Of a stretch of 64,000 nucleotides of DNA, positions 33,272 to 44,246 are shown in pieces. Within the stretch, counting starts at the first letter, position 1. Every line of letters begins with the position of its first letter. The notes under the pieces are model-generated. The model was not told the DNA's origin, did no database searches, and saw nothing but the letters and a program-made list of their open reading frames with translations. Source of the stretch: Saussurea involucrata (taxonomy: Eukaryota; Streptophyta; Magnoliopsida; Asterales; Asteraceae); the NCBI GenBank assembly GCA_033807775.1, contig CM066313.1, positions 86,677,484 to 86,741,483 of the forward strand, in the 5' to 3' direction. The position numbers and the translations under genes are program-made.

Positions 33272-36051
33272 CTAATCATGAACGCATAAATCAGGATTCA
33301 AACCCAGACTTTGATTGATAATTCTTCTCACCAAGTATCTTCCCATTTCAGAATCCTTGTTGCAAGCCAACTTAGCATGTAGCATTCCATTCAACCTTTT
33401 CTTGCTGTGTTTGTATACCACATCCACCAAATAATACTCATGGTATGTATTGTCAAGTGTGATGACATACACTCCACAATTCTCAATGAGCATCCAGTTG
33501 GTAATGGCTTGAAAATTTCTTTCTATCATATATTGAACTGCTTCTGGTTTGAACATTAGGCACAGGTATTCAAGAACCATTTTGGTGATTGACATCCCTT
33601 TCTCATTCAGCATATTTCCATATAGCTTCATTCCAACCTTGTACATCTCCTCTAGTCAGATCTAGAGCATATTCTGATAAGTCTTCCCCATGTAGAACAG
33701 ACTTCAAACTTCCCATCTGCTCTTTTGATTCTAATGTACTCCTTTCTCTGCTCTATCAATGTGTCCCAGAAGATGATCTCAGGAGGCATGGAACGTAATG
33801 GGTCAACTTTGATTGGATCAGTATCAACCATAGTGATATACATATCACATTGAGCATTACTAGGTTGACCTGATGGAGTTGCTACTTCTTCTTCAGCAAC
33901 CTTTGTATCATCTTTCTTTTCTGAAGCATCCTTTTCTTTTTCTTCTTCTACCACTGGTTTTACCCTAGGTTTCTTGACAGATTTACCCTTGGTAGCTATA
34001 TACTTGGTTCTTGGTCTTTTGTTTGACACCATCTTGGTTCTTTTGAGTGATTTAACAGCTTCAGGAATGGTTTCAGCTGTTTCCTTTGTTTCTGCTGCTT
34101 CAGGGATGGTTTCTGCTGCCTTATGTTTTTTAGCAACATTAACCATTTCTGCTGCTTGAATGGTTTCTGCTGCTTTTTGACTAGCAGCATTAACCATTTC
34201 TGCTGCTCTATCTGTTACTGCTTCTTTTACTATCTTTGATACTGCTGCTTCAACACTATTCTTCACAATCTCAAATACCTCTGCTTCAATCTCAGATTTA
34301 GTTACTGTAGATACAGATACTGCTTCCTTCTCACTTTCAGATACTGCTGCATCAACAAGACTCTTCATAATTTCAGCTACTGCTGCTTCAATCTCAGATA
34401 CTGCTTCCTTCTCATTTTCTGCAGTTTCAGTTACTGCTGCTTTCTCACTTTCTGCTTCCTTTGCAACTTCTGCAACCTGCTCAGCCTCCCCCTCAACCTT
34501 ATGCTCATTCTCCCCCTCAACCTTTGCATCCTCCATGTTTAGTTCAGTTTCTAACTCCCCCTTTTTGGAAGCATCAGTGGTTGATCTTCTCCTTTTCAGA
34601 ACATACTGAGCTTTCTTCCTTCTTTGCAGCAGCTTGGTGATCATCTTCTTATTCTTCTCTATCTTGGTGTGTTGATAAAGAACCACCTTCTTAAGCTCAT
34701 CAATCTCCTTCTGCTGATTCATGACATCAATGTTGATGTTGGCAATGGTTTCCATCAATTCCTCATAAGTATATCTATCCTCACCTGGTTTAGAAGTGTT
34801 TACCTCCCTTACAGGATCATTGGAAGTTTTAGTAGGTGTCTCTTGCCTAGCAAAAGCACAACCTACTCCCATGGTTTCTTGGCGCCTGGGTCCTCTGAAT
34901 GTTTTCACATTCTGAGTTGCCGTGGGGAAGGTCTTAGTGATGTTACCACTGTCCTTCTCTTTGCTAGCAGAAGTAGTGGCAGCCTTGCAGCCCACATGCT
35001 CATCCTTCTCCTTAGAGAGCACCTTCTTGGGGTTGGGAGACACCCCTGTGGTTACCCTTTTGATATTCTCTATTGGAGAATGCTCCAATAGAGGGCTTGT
35101 AGGCTTTGGGCTATTAGGAGATACACCAAGGGAAGGAACCTTGTGTACCTTTCTTCTTTCAAACTTCTTGGTGATTTTGGGAGTGGGTCTTAAAAGAATG
35201 GACTGTGGGATTTCTTTGGTGATGGAAGGTTGGGATTGGCCATCAGTGGGTGTGTCTAATGGGGGCCTTGACCCTGATGCCATACCTTCAGTGGTGTGGG
35301 ACACAACCATCATTGTAGAGAACAATGGTGTGTCAACTCCTTCCGAGTCCCTAGGAATTCTTCTCATATTTGAGAAAACCTTCCCTTTAGGGGGTTTTGG
35401 CACATATACCTCAGCAGACTGAGGTAAATCCGTCAATTCATGGTTAATTACTTCTTGGACAAACATGGGATACATGTAAAAGCTCTTTTTGGATTCTAGG
35501 TTTGCCACAAGATCATTAAAAATCATTGCTGAAAAATTGAACTTTCTGGCAGTGGCTAAGCAGACCAAGGCATAAGCAATGGTACTGCTAAACTCACTCC
35601 ATCCAGTTGTTTTCTTTGAAATACAGTGCATAAGAGTATGAACAAGAAATCGCCATTGGGTGAAAAACTTTGACTTGTAGAATTTAAAAATTCCAATGGG
35701 ACCTTCATACCCCATTCTTGGTAAGGTCGAGAAAAGTTCATCATTAGAGAGATAGGTTATACCTGAGGCATCATCTAAGTGAAGAATGATGCGAATAACC
35801 TCCTCTGTGACCTTCAAGGGTTTGTCACAAACCCTTGTTCGAATGATTTTCTGCCCATCTTCGAATATAACAGTGGCATTCTCCCAAAATTGCTTTTGAT
35901 GCTCGATATATATGGTTGGGCACACTGTTAGGGCATGAGAGATGTGTGTGGACTTGAGAAAGTCCACAATATCATGAAATCCTGCGGCCTGCTTTGGCTT
36001 CTGAAGCATCGCAATCTCATTGTGCTCATCGACAAACTCCATTGTCGTCAT
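33272..36051 (-). pseudogene. Env-like ORF of young Sirevirus-like element
   Basis: The ATG at 36051 opens an 800-codon frame downstream of pol. The N-terminal 230 residues form a conserved domain with a QFW motif and KKTTGWSEFSSTIA. It is related to the N-terminal domain of the extra ORF in the element at 1251-16816. The middle is a basic Ser/Pro region and a long Ala/Glu/Lys-rich, coiled-coil-like repeat (AAETIPEAAE units, 34500-34030) with basic clusters (KRPRTK, KKPRVKP) that could be nuclear-localisation signals. A frameshift near 33655 separates the C-terminal domain (33646-33272). I see no signal peptide or membrane span, so a viral-envelope role is not supported by the sequence itself. 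Confidence 0.65.
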
Positions 36052-36170
36052 TCTTCCTGAGGATTTGGATAGAAAACACAGAGATTCTAGGGAGAAAAGG
36101 TTAGAACGAGAGAGAGATAAATTGAATGCAAAGAGACGTTATGAACTTTGGCGGGCTGAAAGAGTATTTA

Positions 36171-36565
36171 TAGCAGTACTAGCCCTGATTTTCTTTAAAA
36201 GCAGTATTAACGACTTAGCAGTATTAACGACTGAGCAGTATTAACTGCAAGGCGGTATTAACTACACAGCAGTATTAACTACTTAGCAGTATTAATGACT
36301 GAGCAGTATTAACTGCAAGGCAGTATTAACTACACAGCAGTATTAACTACACAAGCAATATTAACTACTAAGCAGTATTAACAACAAAGCAGTATTAACT
36401 ACACATGCAGTATTAACTACTAAGCAGTATTAACTACACATGCAGTATTAACTACAAAGCAGTATTAACTACTAAGCAGTATTAACTACAAAGCAGTATT
36501 AACTACACATTGGCAGTAGAAAATATGTACTAGCAGTAGTAACTCTGCACTGGCAGTAGTAACTA
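36171..36565. repeat. GCAGTATTAACTAC tandem array
   Basis: About 18 imperfect copies, 16-19 bp each, of GCAGTATTAACTACA(C/A)A fill the gap between pol and the env-like ORF. The same GCAGTATTAAC core is present in both LTRs and, as coding sequence, in the gag tail at 40165-40345. Confidence 0.9.
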
Positions 36566-36679
36566 TACTTACACTTTGCAGCACTTGTCAATCTGAGTCA
36601 TACTGAGGTTCTGAGAAAGGTAGTTAGTAACACCAAATATACAAAGAAATACAGGTATAAAAAATTAAAAATCATGAAT

Positions 36680-39600
36680 TTATTCAAGGTTGATTAAGCC
36701 CACACTTGCTACCAAGAAAGTGAATCTACCCACATCAAAAGCTTTTGTGAATAGATCTGCAAACTGGTCATTGGTATGAACTTTAGCAACTTGAATCAAT
36801 TTCTTTTCATTACAGTCTCTAATAAAGTGATACCTGATCTCTATGTGCTTTGTTTTTGAGTGCTTGACAGGATTGTTAACAATGCTAATGGCACTGTTGT
36901 TGTCAATGAAGATTGGAGTGTGAAGAAATGTTACCCCATAGTCCAACATCTGATTCTGAATCCATAACACCTGAGAACAGCAACTTGCAGCAGCTATATA
37001 CTCAGCTTCTGTTGTAGATAAGGACACTGTGGTTTGTTTCTTACACTGCCATGATACAAGTCTTGCACCCAAAAACTGACATCCACCTGAAGTAGACTTC
37101 CTATCCATGTTAGATCCACCTAAGTCACTGTCTGAGTATGCAAGCAAGTCAAATGAAGATTCATAAGGATACCAAAGACCTAATCTAGGTTGCCCTCTTA
37201 GGTATCTAAAAATTCTTTTGACTGCATGAAGATGTGATTGCTTAGGTGTAACCTGAAATCTGGCACAAACACATACTGGAAACATAATGTCTGGTCTAGA
37301 GGCTGTGAGATACATGAGTGATCCAATCATAGATCTGTAATGATGGACATCCACATCCTCCCCCTCAAGATCTGCAGTGATCTGTTTGTGTGTCTCCATT
37401 GGTGTGCTTGCTGGCTTTGAGTCTGTTAAACCATACTTGTCCAGGATGTCTTTCACATATTTGGATTGGCTTATGAAAATCCCATCTTTCCTCTGTTTCA
37501 CCTGAAGCCCAAGGAAGAAAGGAAGTTCTCCCATGGAACTCATCTTGAAGCTCTTGTGCATTAACTCTTCAAACTCTTTACACATGTGATCATTTGTGGA
37601 TCTAAAGATGATATCATCCACATAGATCTGAACAAGTAGTGTGTCTTTCTTTCTCCTCTTAATGAACAAGGTCTTGTCAATGACTCCTCTTTCAAAGTCA
37701 TTTTCCAAGAGATAGGTAGACAGGGTGTCATACCATGCTCTTGGGGCTTGATGTAAACCATAAAGTGCCTTCTTCAACTTGTACACTCTGTCAGGGTGCA
37801 ATGGATTCTCAAATCCAGGGGGTTGACAGACATATACTTCTTCATCAATACTTCCATACAGAAAAGCACTTTTTACATCCATTTGGTAGACCTTGAACTT
37901 CATGTATGAGGCATAGGCTAGAAATAGCCTAATTGCTTCAATCCTTGCCACTGGAGCAAAGACTTCCTCATAGTCTATGCCCTCTTCCTGAGTATACCCT
38001 TGTGCAACCAACCTTGCTTTGTTTCTGATCACAATTCCTCTGTCATCCTTCTTGTTTCTGAAAATCCACTTGGTGCCAATTGCTCTATGACCTTTTGGAA
38101 GGTCCACCAAGTCCACCAAGTCCTAAACATCCTGTAATTTAAACTGTAGCAGCTCCTCTTGCATTGCTTCTATCCAACTTGGATCTTTCATAGCATCATA
38201 AGCCTTTTTGGGCTCAATTTGGGATAGAAAGCAAGTAAGTACAATATTAACTGTATTCTGCTGATCTTGTAGCTCTTGAAGTCTGCTTTGATTCCTAGTC
38301 ATCATGGGAGAAGCAATGTCTCCTATAACCAACTCAGGAGGATGATTTTTCTGAGTTCTTGATGGATGACCAGATTCCTCTTGTAAGTTCACATCCAGAT
38401 TTGACTCATTTAAGTCTGGATTTTCTTCAGCTTCTTCAGTCACTTCAGACTCTCTTGAAGTCTGATTTTCCTCTATTCTTCTCTCTTCTTCATTCTGAAT
38501 GGGTTCAGCTTCCTTTTCTGGTTCACAGAAGTCAACAGGATCAATGGTAGGGAGTGGAAATATCACAGACTGAATACTGTTATCTGATGGTGGTGCATCC
38601 CTTTGTCCTGCATTTACATCACTACTGAAACCCAAAGAATTAGTGAGTGAATCAATGTCAAATAGCCAATCAGGACCTGAACCAATAGGATTTGGTGTGT
38701 TCTCATTGCATTTGACATTGTCACTTTCTTCAATTATTCTAGAAGAGGTATTAAACACTCTGTAAGCCTTACTCTGAGATGAATAACCAACAAGAAAGCC
38801 ATCATCTGCTTTGCTATCAAACTTACCTAAGTGAGATTTGGTATTGAGAATTGTACAAGGACACCCAAATGGTTTGAAAAATCCAATAAATGGTTTCTTT
38901 TTTCAGAAAAAGCTCATAAGGTGTCTTGTTTTTAGGCTTTATTACCAAAACTCTGTTTTGAACATAACAAGCAGTATTAACTGCTTCTGCCCAAAAAGTA
39001 GTGGGTAATTTTGAATCAGCTAACAGAGATCTAGCAGCCTCAATCAGTGTCCTATTCCTTCTCTCAGCAACACCATTCTGTTGTGGAGTCCTAGGAGCAC
39101 TGTATTGTCTCTCAATTCCTTTTTCCTCACAAAAGGTGTTTAGATCAAAGTTTTTAAATTCAGTCCCATTATCTGATCTAATGACTTTCACTTTTTTATT
39201 TGATTGGTTTTCAATTCTAAGAATAAAAGATTTGATCAGTCCACTTGTCTCATCTTTAGTTCTCAGAAAATATACCCAAGTAAATCTAGAGTAATCATCA
39301 ACAATAACTAAACAGTATGACTTCTTGCCAATGCTCATGACATTTGTAGGGCCAAACAGATCCATATGCAACAACTGAAGAGGATTTGAGATAGTGTTTA
39401 TCTCTTTGGACTTATGAGAAGTTTTGTGTTGTTTGCCTTTGAGACATGCAACACAATGATCATCACATGAATAGACTTTTGATGGTAAACCCCTAACAAG
39501 ATTATTTTTAACAAGTTTATTCATTGTTTTAAAATTCATGTGACACATCCTTCTGTGCCAAAGTGATGATTCATCTATTGAAGCTTTTGATACCAAACAA

Positions 39601-40013
39601 TTTAGAGATGAATCAGATGAAACACTTTCTAAAACTAAACAATACACATTATCCTTTCTAGGAGTTCTCAATAGTATCATGTTTTCATCAACTACTTTGA
39701 ATCCAGGAGCAAGAATAATGCATTCAGAATCAGTAAATAATATACTATGTTTCTTGTCACAGACCTGTGATACACTTAACAGGTTGTATCTCAATTGCTC
39801 AACATAGTAAACATCCTCAAATGTCATCTTACCTTTTGACACATCACCTTTACCACTTATCTTACCTCCTGCACGATTATTTCCAAAAGCAACATGTCCT
39901 CCATCAATTCTTTTGAAATTCTTGAGGCAGGCCATGTTACCTGTCATATGCCTGGAGCAACCACTATCAACATGCCAGATGCTCTTCCCCTTGAGCTGTT
40001 GGTTGCCCTGCAC
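36680..40013 (-). pseudogene. Pol of young Sirevirus-like element, frameshift and stop
   Basis: Protease (WHVDSGCSRHMTG) begins near residue 16 of 40013-38823. It is followed by GAG-pre-integrase (LWHRRMCHMNF, CVACLKGKQH) and integrase with all three acidic residues (HMDLFGP, RSDNGTEFK, QQNGVAERRNRT). A one-base change in an A/T homopolymer near 38895 shifts the frame to 38758-38123. That stretch is the acidic Ser/Asn/Glu-rich linker, and it ends at a TAG beside a short GACTTGGTG duplication. RT and RNase H are intact in 38119-36680 (GTKWIFRNKKDD, MDVKSAFLYG, IYVDDIIF, YSDSDLGGS, STTEAEYIAAAS). With LTRs this similar, these lesions are recent. Confidence 0.9.
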
Positions 40014-40027
40014 ATCAGATAAATCAG

Positions 40028-42616
40028 TTAGTTTTTATTGGGAACCCAAGCCAAAGTGGTCTTGGGTCTCCCTTGCTCATCAAAGTACTTGCACTGGGTT
40101 TTGATGAGATTTTCAAACTTAGGTACTGCAGTACTGGAGTACTTTGTCAATATGATTGGTCTAGCAGCACAAAAACTAGAAGCAGTATTAACCTTAGAAG
40201 AAGTACTAACAGTGTTAGCAGCACTAACACTGCTAGCAGCAGCATTCTCTTTAAAAGAAGTACTAACAGTGTTAGCAGCACTAACACTGCTAGCAGCAGT
40301 ATTGGCAGTAGTATTGCTTCTAGCAGCACTATCCTTGTCAGCAGTACTATCTGAGGTAGCAGTACTAACATTAGTGCTTTTGGGGACCCACATATTGACA
40401 CATTCCTTTTCAGTCTGTTTTCTCATGTGGCTTTTGGATTCAGCTTGTTTCTTAGCCACATTATTCCTTGCAGGCTTCCTATAACCAGAAGATTTTTGAA
40501 AACTTCTTTGAAAACTTTTCTTTTGGTTAATAGGATTGAAATAACAGTGTTTAGCAAGATGATTCAATTTGCCACAAATAAAACAAGGTTTTGGTCTGTT
40601 AATCCTTTGCAGATCAACTCCTTGTTTTTGAGCCCACTGATTATTCCAGTTTCTTTGATTTCCCCTCTTTTTATCATGTTTTCGGGGATCATTCTTTTGA
40701 GAATTCTTGCAAGAACAATGTTCACATGTATTGGACTTCACAACAGTGGTATGTGTATAATGAACTCCCTTTCCTTTTTCAGATCTTTTCATCTCATTGT
40801 TCTTATCCCAGGGACTTCCACCATCCTCATTAGTCTTGATGTAATTCTCTAAGGGAATCTCACCACTGACATTCTTGTTCCTTTTCTTAGACTCTTCTTT
40901 TTCAGTTTTATCCTCCACAACAACTTCATCTAATGGATCTATTTTAGTAGCTACTTCAGGTAAGTCCTTCCTATCCATGGTTTCTAACAGGTCTGACCTA
41001 GGAGGGATGTATGTGTTGTTGTAGGGTGGGGGTGTGGCATTGTACCCTATGCCTGGTTTCATCTTATTGTAGATTTGAGCATTTATTATGGTGTCCATGA
41101 CTTTAGAAGCACATGAAAACTTTTCAACATCAAGTTTTACTTTCTCAAGTTCTCCTTTTAATTTCTCACATTCCTCCCTAGACTCTTTCAGTTGGAACTC
41201 CAGACCATCCTTTTCCCACTTCCAGTAGTTTGTATCATATGAGTGTTGAAGTTCATTGGCTTGAAAAGCCTTAATTTGTTCTTCAAACCTCTCAACAATC
41301 AATACATAATCTCTTCTATCCTTTTCTAATCTCTTAAGGTCATCACACATTCCCTGGTTGTGATCTCTATACCTTTTCACAGTGTCTATACAAGCTTGAG
41401 AACAGAGATTAGATTTTACCTCAGTAGAAATATCTGAGACTTCTGCCATGAGTGCATGATTCTGAATTGCCTCTTCTGCTTGATCACTCCAATCAAATCC
41501 CATTCCTTGTTGAGAAACAAGGGCTTGAACAGAGTTTCTGTTCTGGTTGAAGCTTCCAGTCTGAGTTTGTTGATGGTTGTTTTGAGATACTCCACCTCTG
41601 CATTCTCTGGCAAAGTGTCCCATCTTATGACACTTGTAGCATTCAACTTTGGACTTGTCAAATCCAGCACCATCTTCTCTTCTTTGGGAAAAGTTGTTTC
41701 TCCCTGTCCTCTTTATGAATCTCTTCACCCTCATAGACAGCATAGCCATCTGCCACTTGATATCCATCTCTTCAAGATCATCAGCATTAATCTGTTCTAA
41801 GTCATCATTACTCAATGAGGAATTAACATGACTAGAAAAGAAGGCTTCTAGTACTGAATCATTGGTCTTTTCCTGATTGACTCCTCCAGCAGCACTAACT
41901 GATTCAGGGTTAGCAGTAGAATCAGGTGATGCTGAAAGGAGTGCAGCATTATGTACATATCCAGAGGGCTTCTTTTTGGCTTCAACCTCTGCTTCAAAGA
42001 CTCTAAGATCATTGTAAAGATCATCAAGCTCTTTATCTTCCAATTGGTCATTCTGTCTGAAGGACACAGTATACATTGTCCACTCTTCACCTAATGATCT
42101 TAAGAACTTTCTGTTAACATTATCAGCCTCCATCTTGACTCCTACTGTGGCCAACTCTCCAATCAGCTTATTAAATCTATCAAAAGTTTGAGTCATAGAC
42201 TCATTCTTAGTAGAAGTAAAGTTTTCATACTGCTGCTTGAGAATTGCCTTCTGATTCCTCTTGGTGCTTTTGGTGCCAGTGAATCTCTTTTCCAATGCAT
42301 TCCACAGAGTCTGAGCATCAGTGCAGTGATGAAATTGATGCTGATATTCATTGGGGATAGCCAAAAGCAGAGTGCTTAAGGCCTTCATCTCTATTTGTCT
42401 GACTTTTCTCTCTGCATCAGTCTTTGGAGGAGGTCTTTTGCCATCTGGTCCAATTCTTCCTTCAGCACATGGACCATTCTCTATGATATCCCAGATGGAA
42501 TAATCAGTAAGCAGAATATACTGCTTGATTCTAATTTTCCACATGTCAAACTCATTGGGTCTGAGCATGGGAACCTTAGAAACAAGAGTACTGTTTGATT
42601 CAATAGAATTGTCCAT
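40028..42616 (-). CDS. Gag polyprotein with two zinc knuckles, 862 residues
   Basis: This open, undamaged gag makes the capsid and nucleocapsid of the element. Residues 1 to about 250 are a UBN2-type gag domain (DMWKIRIKQYIL near residue 25, LGEEWTMYTVSFRQ near 175). The first CCHC knuckle CYKCHKMGHFAREC is at about residues 326-339. A long coiled-coil segment (about 390-500) rich in Glu/Lys/Leu follows. A second knuckle, CFICGKLNHLAKHC, is at about 676-689. The last 90 residues are an Ala/Ser/Thr/Val repeat (SAANTVSTS units) encoded by the same GCAGTA(C/T)TAAC word that fills the LTR and leader. The stop at 40028 lies 15 bases before the first codon of the protease frame, so pol is expressed by a frame change or separately. 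Confidence 0.88.
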   Translation of the reverse strand: MDNSIESNSTLVSKVPMLRPNEFDMWKIRIKQYILLTDYSIWDIIENGPCAEGRIGPDGKRPPPKTDAERKVRQIEMKALSTLLLAIPNEYQHQFHHCTDAQTLWNALEKRFTGTKSTKRNQKAILKQQYENFTSTKNESMTQTFDRFNKLIGELATVGVKMEADNVNRKFLRSLGEEWTMYTVSFRQNDQLEDKELDDLYNDLRVFEAEVEAKKKPSGYVHNAALLSASPDSTANPESVSAAGGVNQEKTNDSVLEAFFSSHVNSSLSNDDLEQINADDLEEMDIKWQMAMLSMRVKRFIKRTGRNNFSQRREDGAGFDKSKVECYKCHKMGHFARECRGGVSQNNHQQTQTGSFNQNRNSVQALVSQQGMGFDWSDQAEEAIQNHALMAEVSDISTEVKSNLCSQACIDTVKRYRDHNQGMCDDLKRLEKDRRDYVLIVERFEEQIKAFQANELQHSYDTNYWKWEKDGLEFQLKESREECEKLKGELEKVKLDVEKFSCASKVMDTIINAQIYNKMKPGIGYNATPPPYNNTYIPPRSDLLETMDRKDLPEVATKIDPLDEVVVEDKTEKEESKKRNKNVSGEIPLENYIKTNEDGGSPWDKNNEMKRSEKGKGVHYTHTTVVKSNTCEHCSCKNSQKNDPRKHDKKRGNQRNWNNQWAQKQGVDLQRINRPKPCFICGKLNHLAKHCYFNPINQKKSFQRSFQKSSGYRKPARNNVAKKQAESKSHMRKQTEKECVNMWVPKSTNVSTATSDSTADKDSAARSNTTANTAASSVSAANTVSTSFKENAAASSVSAANTVSTSSKVNTASSFCAARPIILTKYSSTAVPKFENLIKTQCKYFDEQGRPKTTLAWVPNKN

Positions 42617-42644
42617 AATAATTGTAGAATTCTAAGAAACACAA

Positions 42645-42656
42645 GCTCTGATACCA
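42645..42656 (-). other. Primer-binding site (initiator tRNA-Met)
   Basis: The minus strand reads TGGTATCAGAGC two bases inside the 5' LTR. A second copy at 32588-32599 lies outside the 3' LTR in the extension. Confidence 0.9.
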
Positions 42657-42658
42657 CT

Positions 42659-43265
42659 TGTCAGGATCGAATCTTAACAAGACTAATAATACTTAGAACT
42701 CAGAATTAAAGAATCTGCGGAATAGAACTTTAATTCACACAATCAAAGAACAATATATCAGAAAACACACAGCTGTTTGTATTCACTAATTCAACTCACA
42801 AGCTTACAACCAAACCTCAATCTTGATGAACAGCCTCAATCAAGACGACTTCTACTTCTCTAGAAATAGGGTTCTAAACCTTGAGGTTAATTCTCTCTAA
42901 AACAAAACGTATTCTCAAACTCTCACGTATCCCTAATAGGTATCTATCAACATCTATTTATACAAAATAATTACAAGATAACTATCAAAACAAAATTGAT
43001 CTTCAGAATATTCTTTCATGCATATCTTCAATCATTCCATCTTTATCTCCAACATTCTCGCATCCCAAACTTATGATCACAAGCAGTATTAACATCATTA
43101 TGCACCAGCAGTACTAACCTTGTTCCAGCATAAGCAGTATTAACCTTGTTCCAGCATAAGCAGTATTAACCTTGTTCCAGCATAAGCAGTATTAATTATG
43201 CCCTGGCAGTATTAAAGTTGTTCTGGCAGTACTATCCATACTTAGCAAATCTTCAGTTCCCAACA
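42659..43265 (-). repeat. 5' LTR of young Sirevirus-like element
   Basis: 607 bp, four substitutions from 32602-33208, flanked by GATGG at 43266-43270. Confidence 0.95.
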
Positions 43266-43270
43266 GATGG

Positions 43271-43855
43271 GATGAGTTTAAACGGCCGAGATCTAACCAA
43301 AAACGGTTAGACTCGGCTGCGTCAATAGTATAGGTAATAAGATGAGCAAGAGGAATGCATGGATTGAATCCATTTTATTATCATTATTTTATTTTATTTT
43401 TACCAACAACCTTAGCAAACCAAAAATCAAAAATACCTAACCATCAAACTCCAAAACTGGAAACAGGCTCAAGAATCAAAATATAGAAGAATTTCTTTTT
43501 CAACACAAAACTAAGAACAAACTAACTCCTACTAATCCCAAACCACCAATTACAAATTTAACATAAACTCTAAAAATAAAATAAAATTTTATTTTTAAAA
43601 CTAAAAATAATTTTAGATTTAGAAAGATGATTATAGGAAAGGTCATACCTTGACCTTGATGAGAAAATATATATTTTAATCAAGCCATCAGCCCATCACC
43701 ATTTCATTCTTTCTCTTGCTTGCTGCGATTCTCTTCAGAAAACACACACAAATAAAAGAAATTTATACCCCAAAGTTTCAAAAGAAACCCTCACCTATAG
43801 AAGATAACAAAAACATCCCCTAAGATTCCAATAATTGAAATAAGGATATTACAAT
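43271..43855. other. AT-rich spacer, no gene seen
   Basis: No ORF or repeat boundary is recognised between the young copia element and the next MITE. Confidence 0.45.
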
Positions 43856-44127
43856 ACACACTATTTGAAAAAGTGTCCTATAAAAAGATGGGTTTATAAG
43901 ACACTTTTCAAAGGCGTCTTATAAAATTAACTAACACGATACTGTATTTTTAAAAAATGTTCTAAAAACCTTGTTACGACGCTTAAAAGCGTCTTATAAA
44001 CTTATTGTAACTCATGTAGATACGACGTTTTTTTGTTTGGTCCTATAATAAGTTAAGGTCCTATAAAACACTCTATTAGGAAGCTTATTTATTTTAAGTG
44101 TCCTATAAACTCAATTTTGTTATAGTG
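43856..44127. mobile_element. CACTA-type MITE, left part rearranged
   Basis: The right end GTCCTATAAACTCAATTTTG then TTATAGTG, and the internal TTTTTTTGTTTGGTCCTATA words, match the MITE at 21709-22149. The left terminus is missing or altered, so the start is approximate. Confidence 0.65.
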
Positions 44128-44246
44128 TTCGTATTAACCTCAAAATATTCACAGAGAGAACTTTGTGCTTAATTGCATGAGATTTATTAATGAAGAGCCT
44201 TGTTGGCCATGAAATATCATTTTCCAAAAAGGTTTCTATGAAATCT

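Larger units (their letters stand above)
32416..43265 (-). mobile_element. Young Sirevirus-like copia element with an extra 186-bp 3' extension
   Basis: Two 607-bp LTRs (32602-33208, 42659-43265) differ at only four positions by my count. Internally, on the minus strand, are the primer-binding site, gag with two zinc knuckles, pol, a repeat-rich leader, an env-like ORF and a polypurine tract. Beyond the 3' LTR the sequence does not end. It continues through a second primer-binding site, leader and the first 48 codons or so of gag (32601-32416), identical to 42658-42473. The 5-bp repeat GATGG then occurs at 32411-32415 and again next to the 5' LTR at 43266-43270. The whole 10.85 kb therefore looks like one integration of an over-long cDNA. 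Confidence 0.85.

Noticed and set aside
40073..40401. Serine or leucine-repeat proteins in alternative frames
   Set aside because: They are shadow frames of the GCAGTACTAAC-repeat gag tail.
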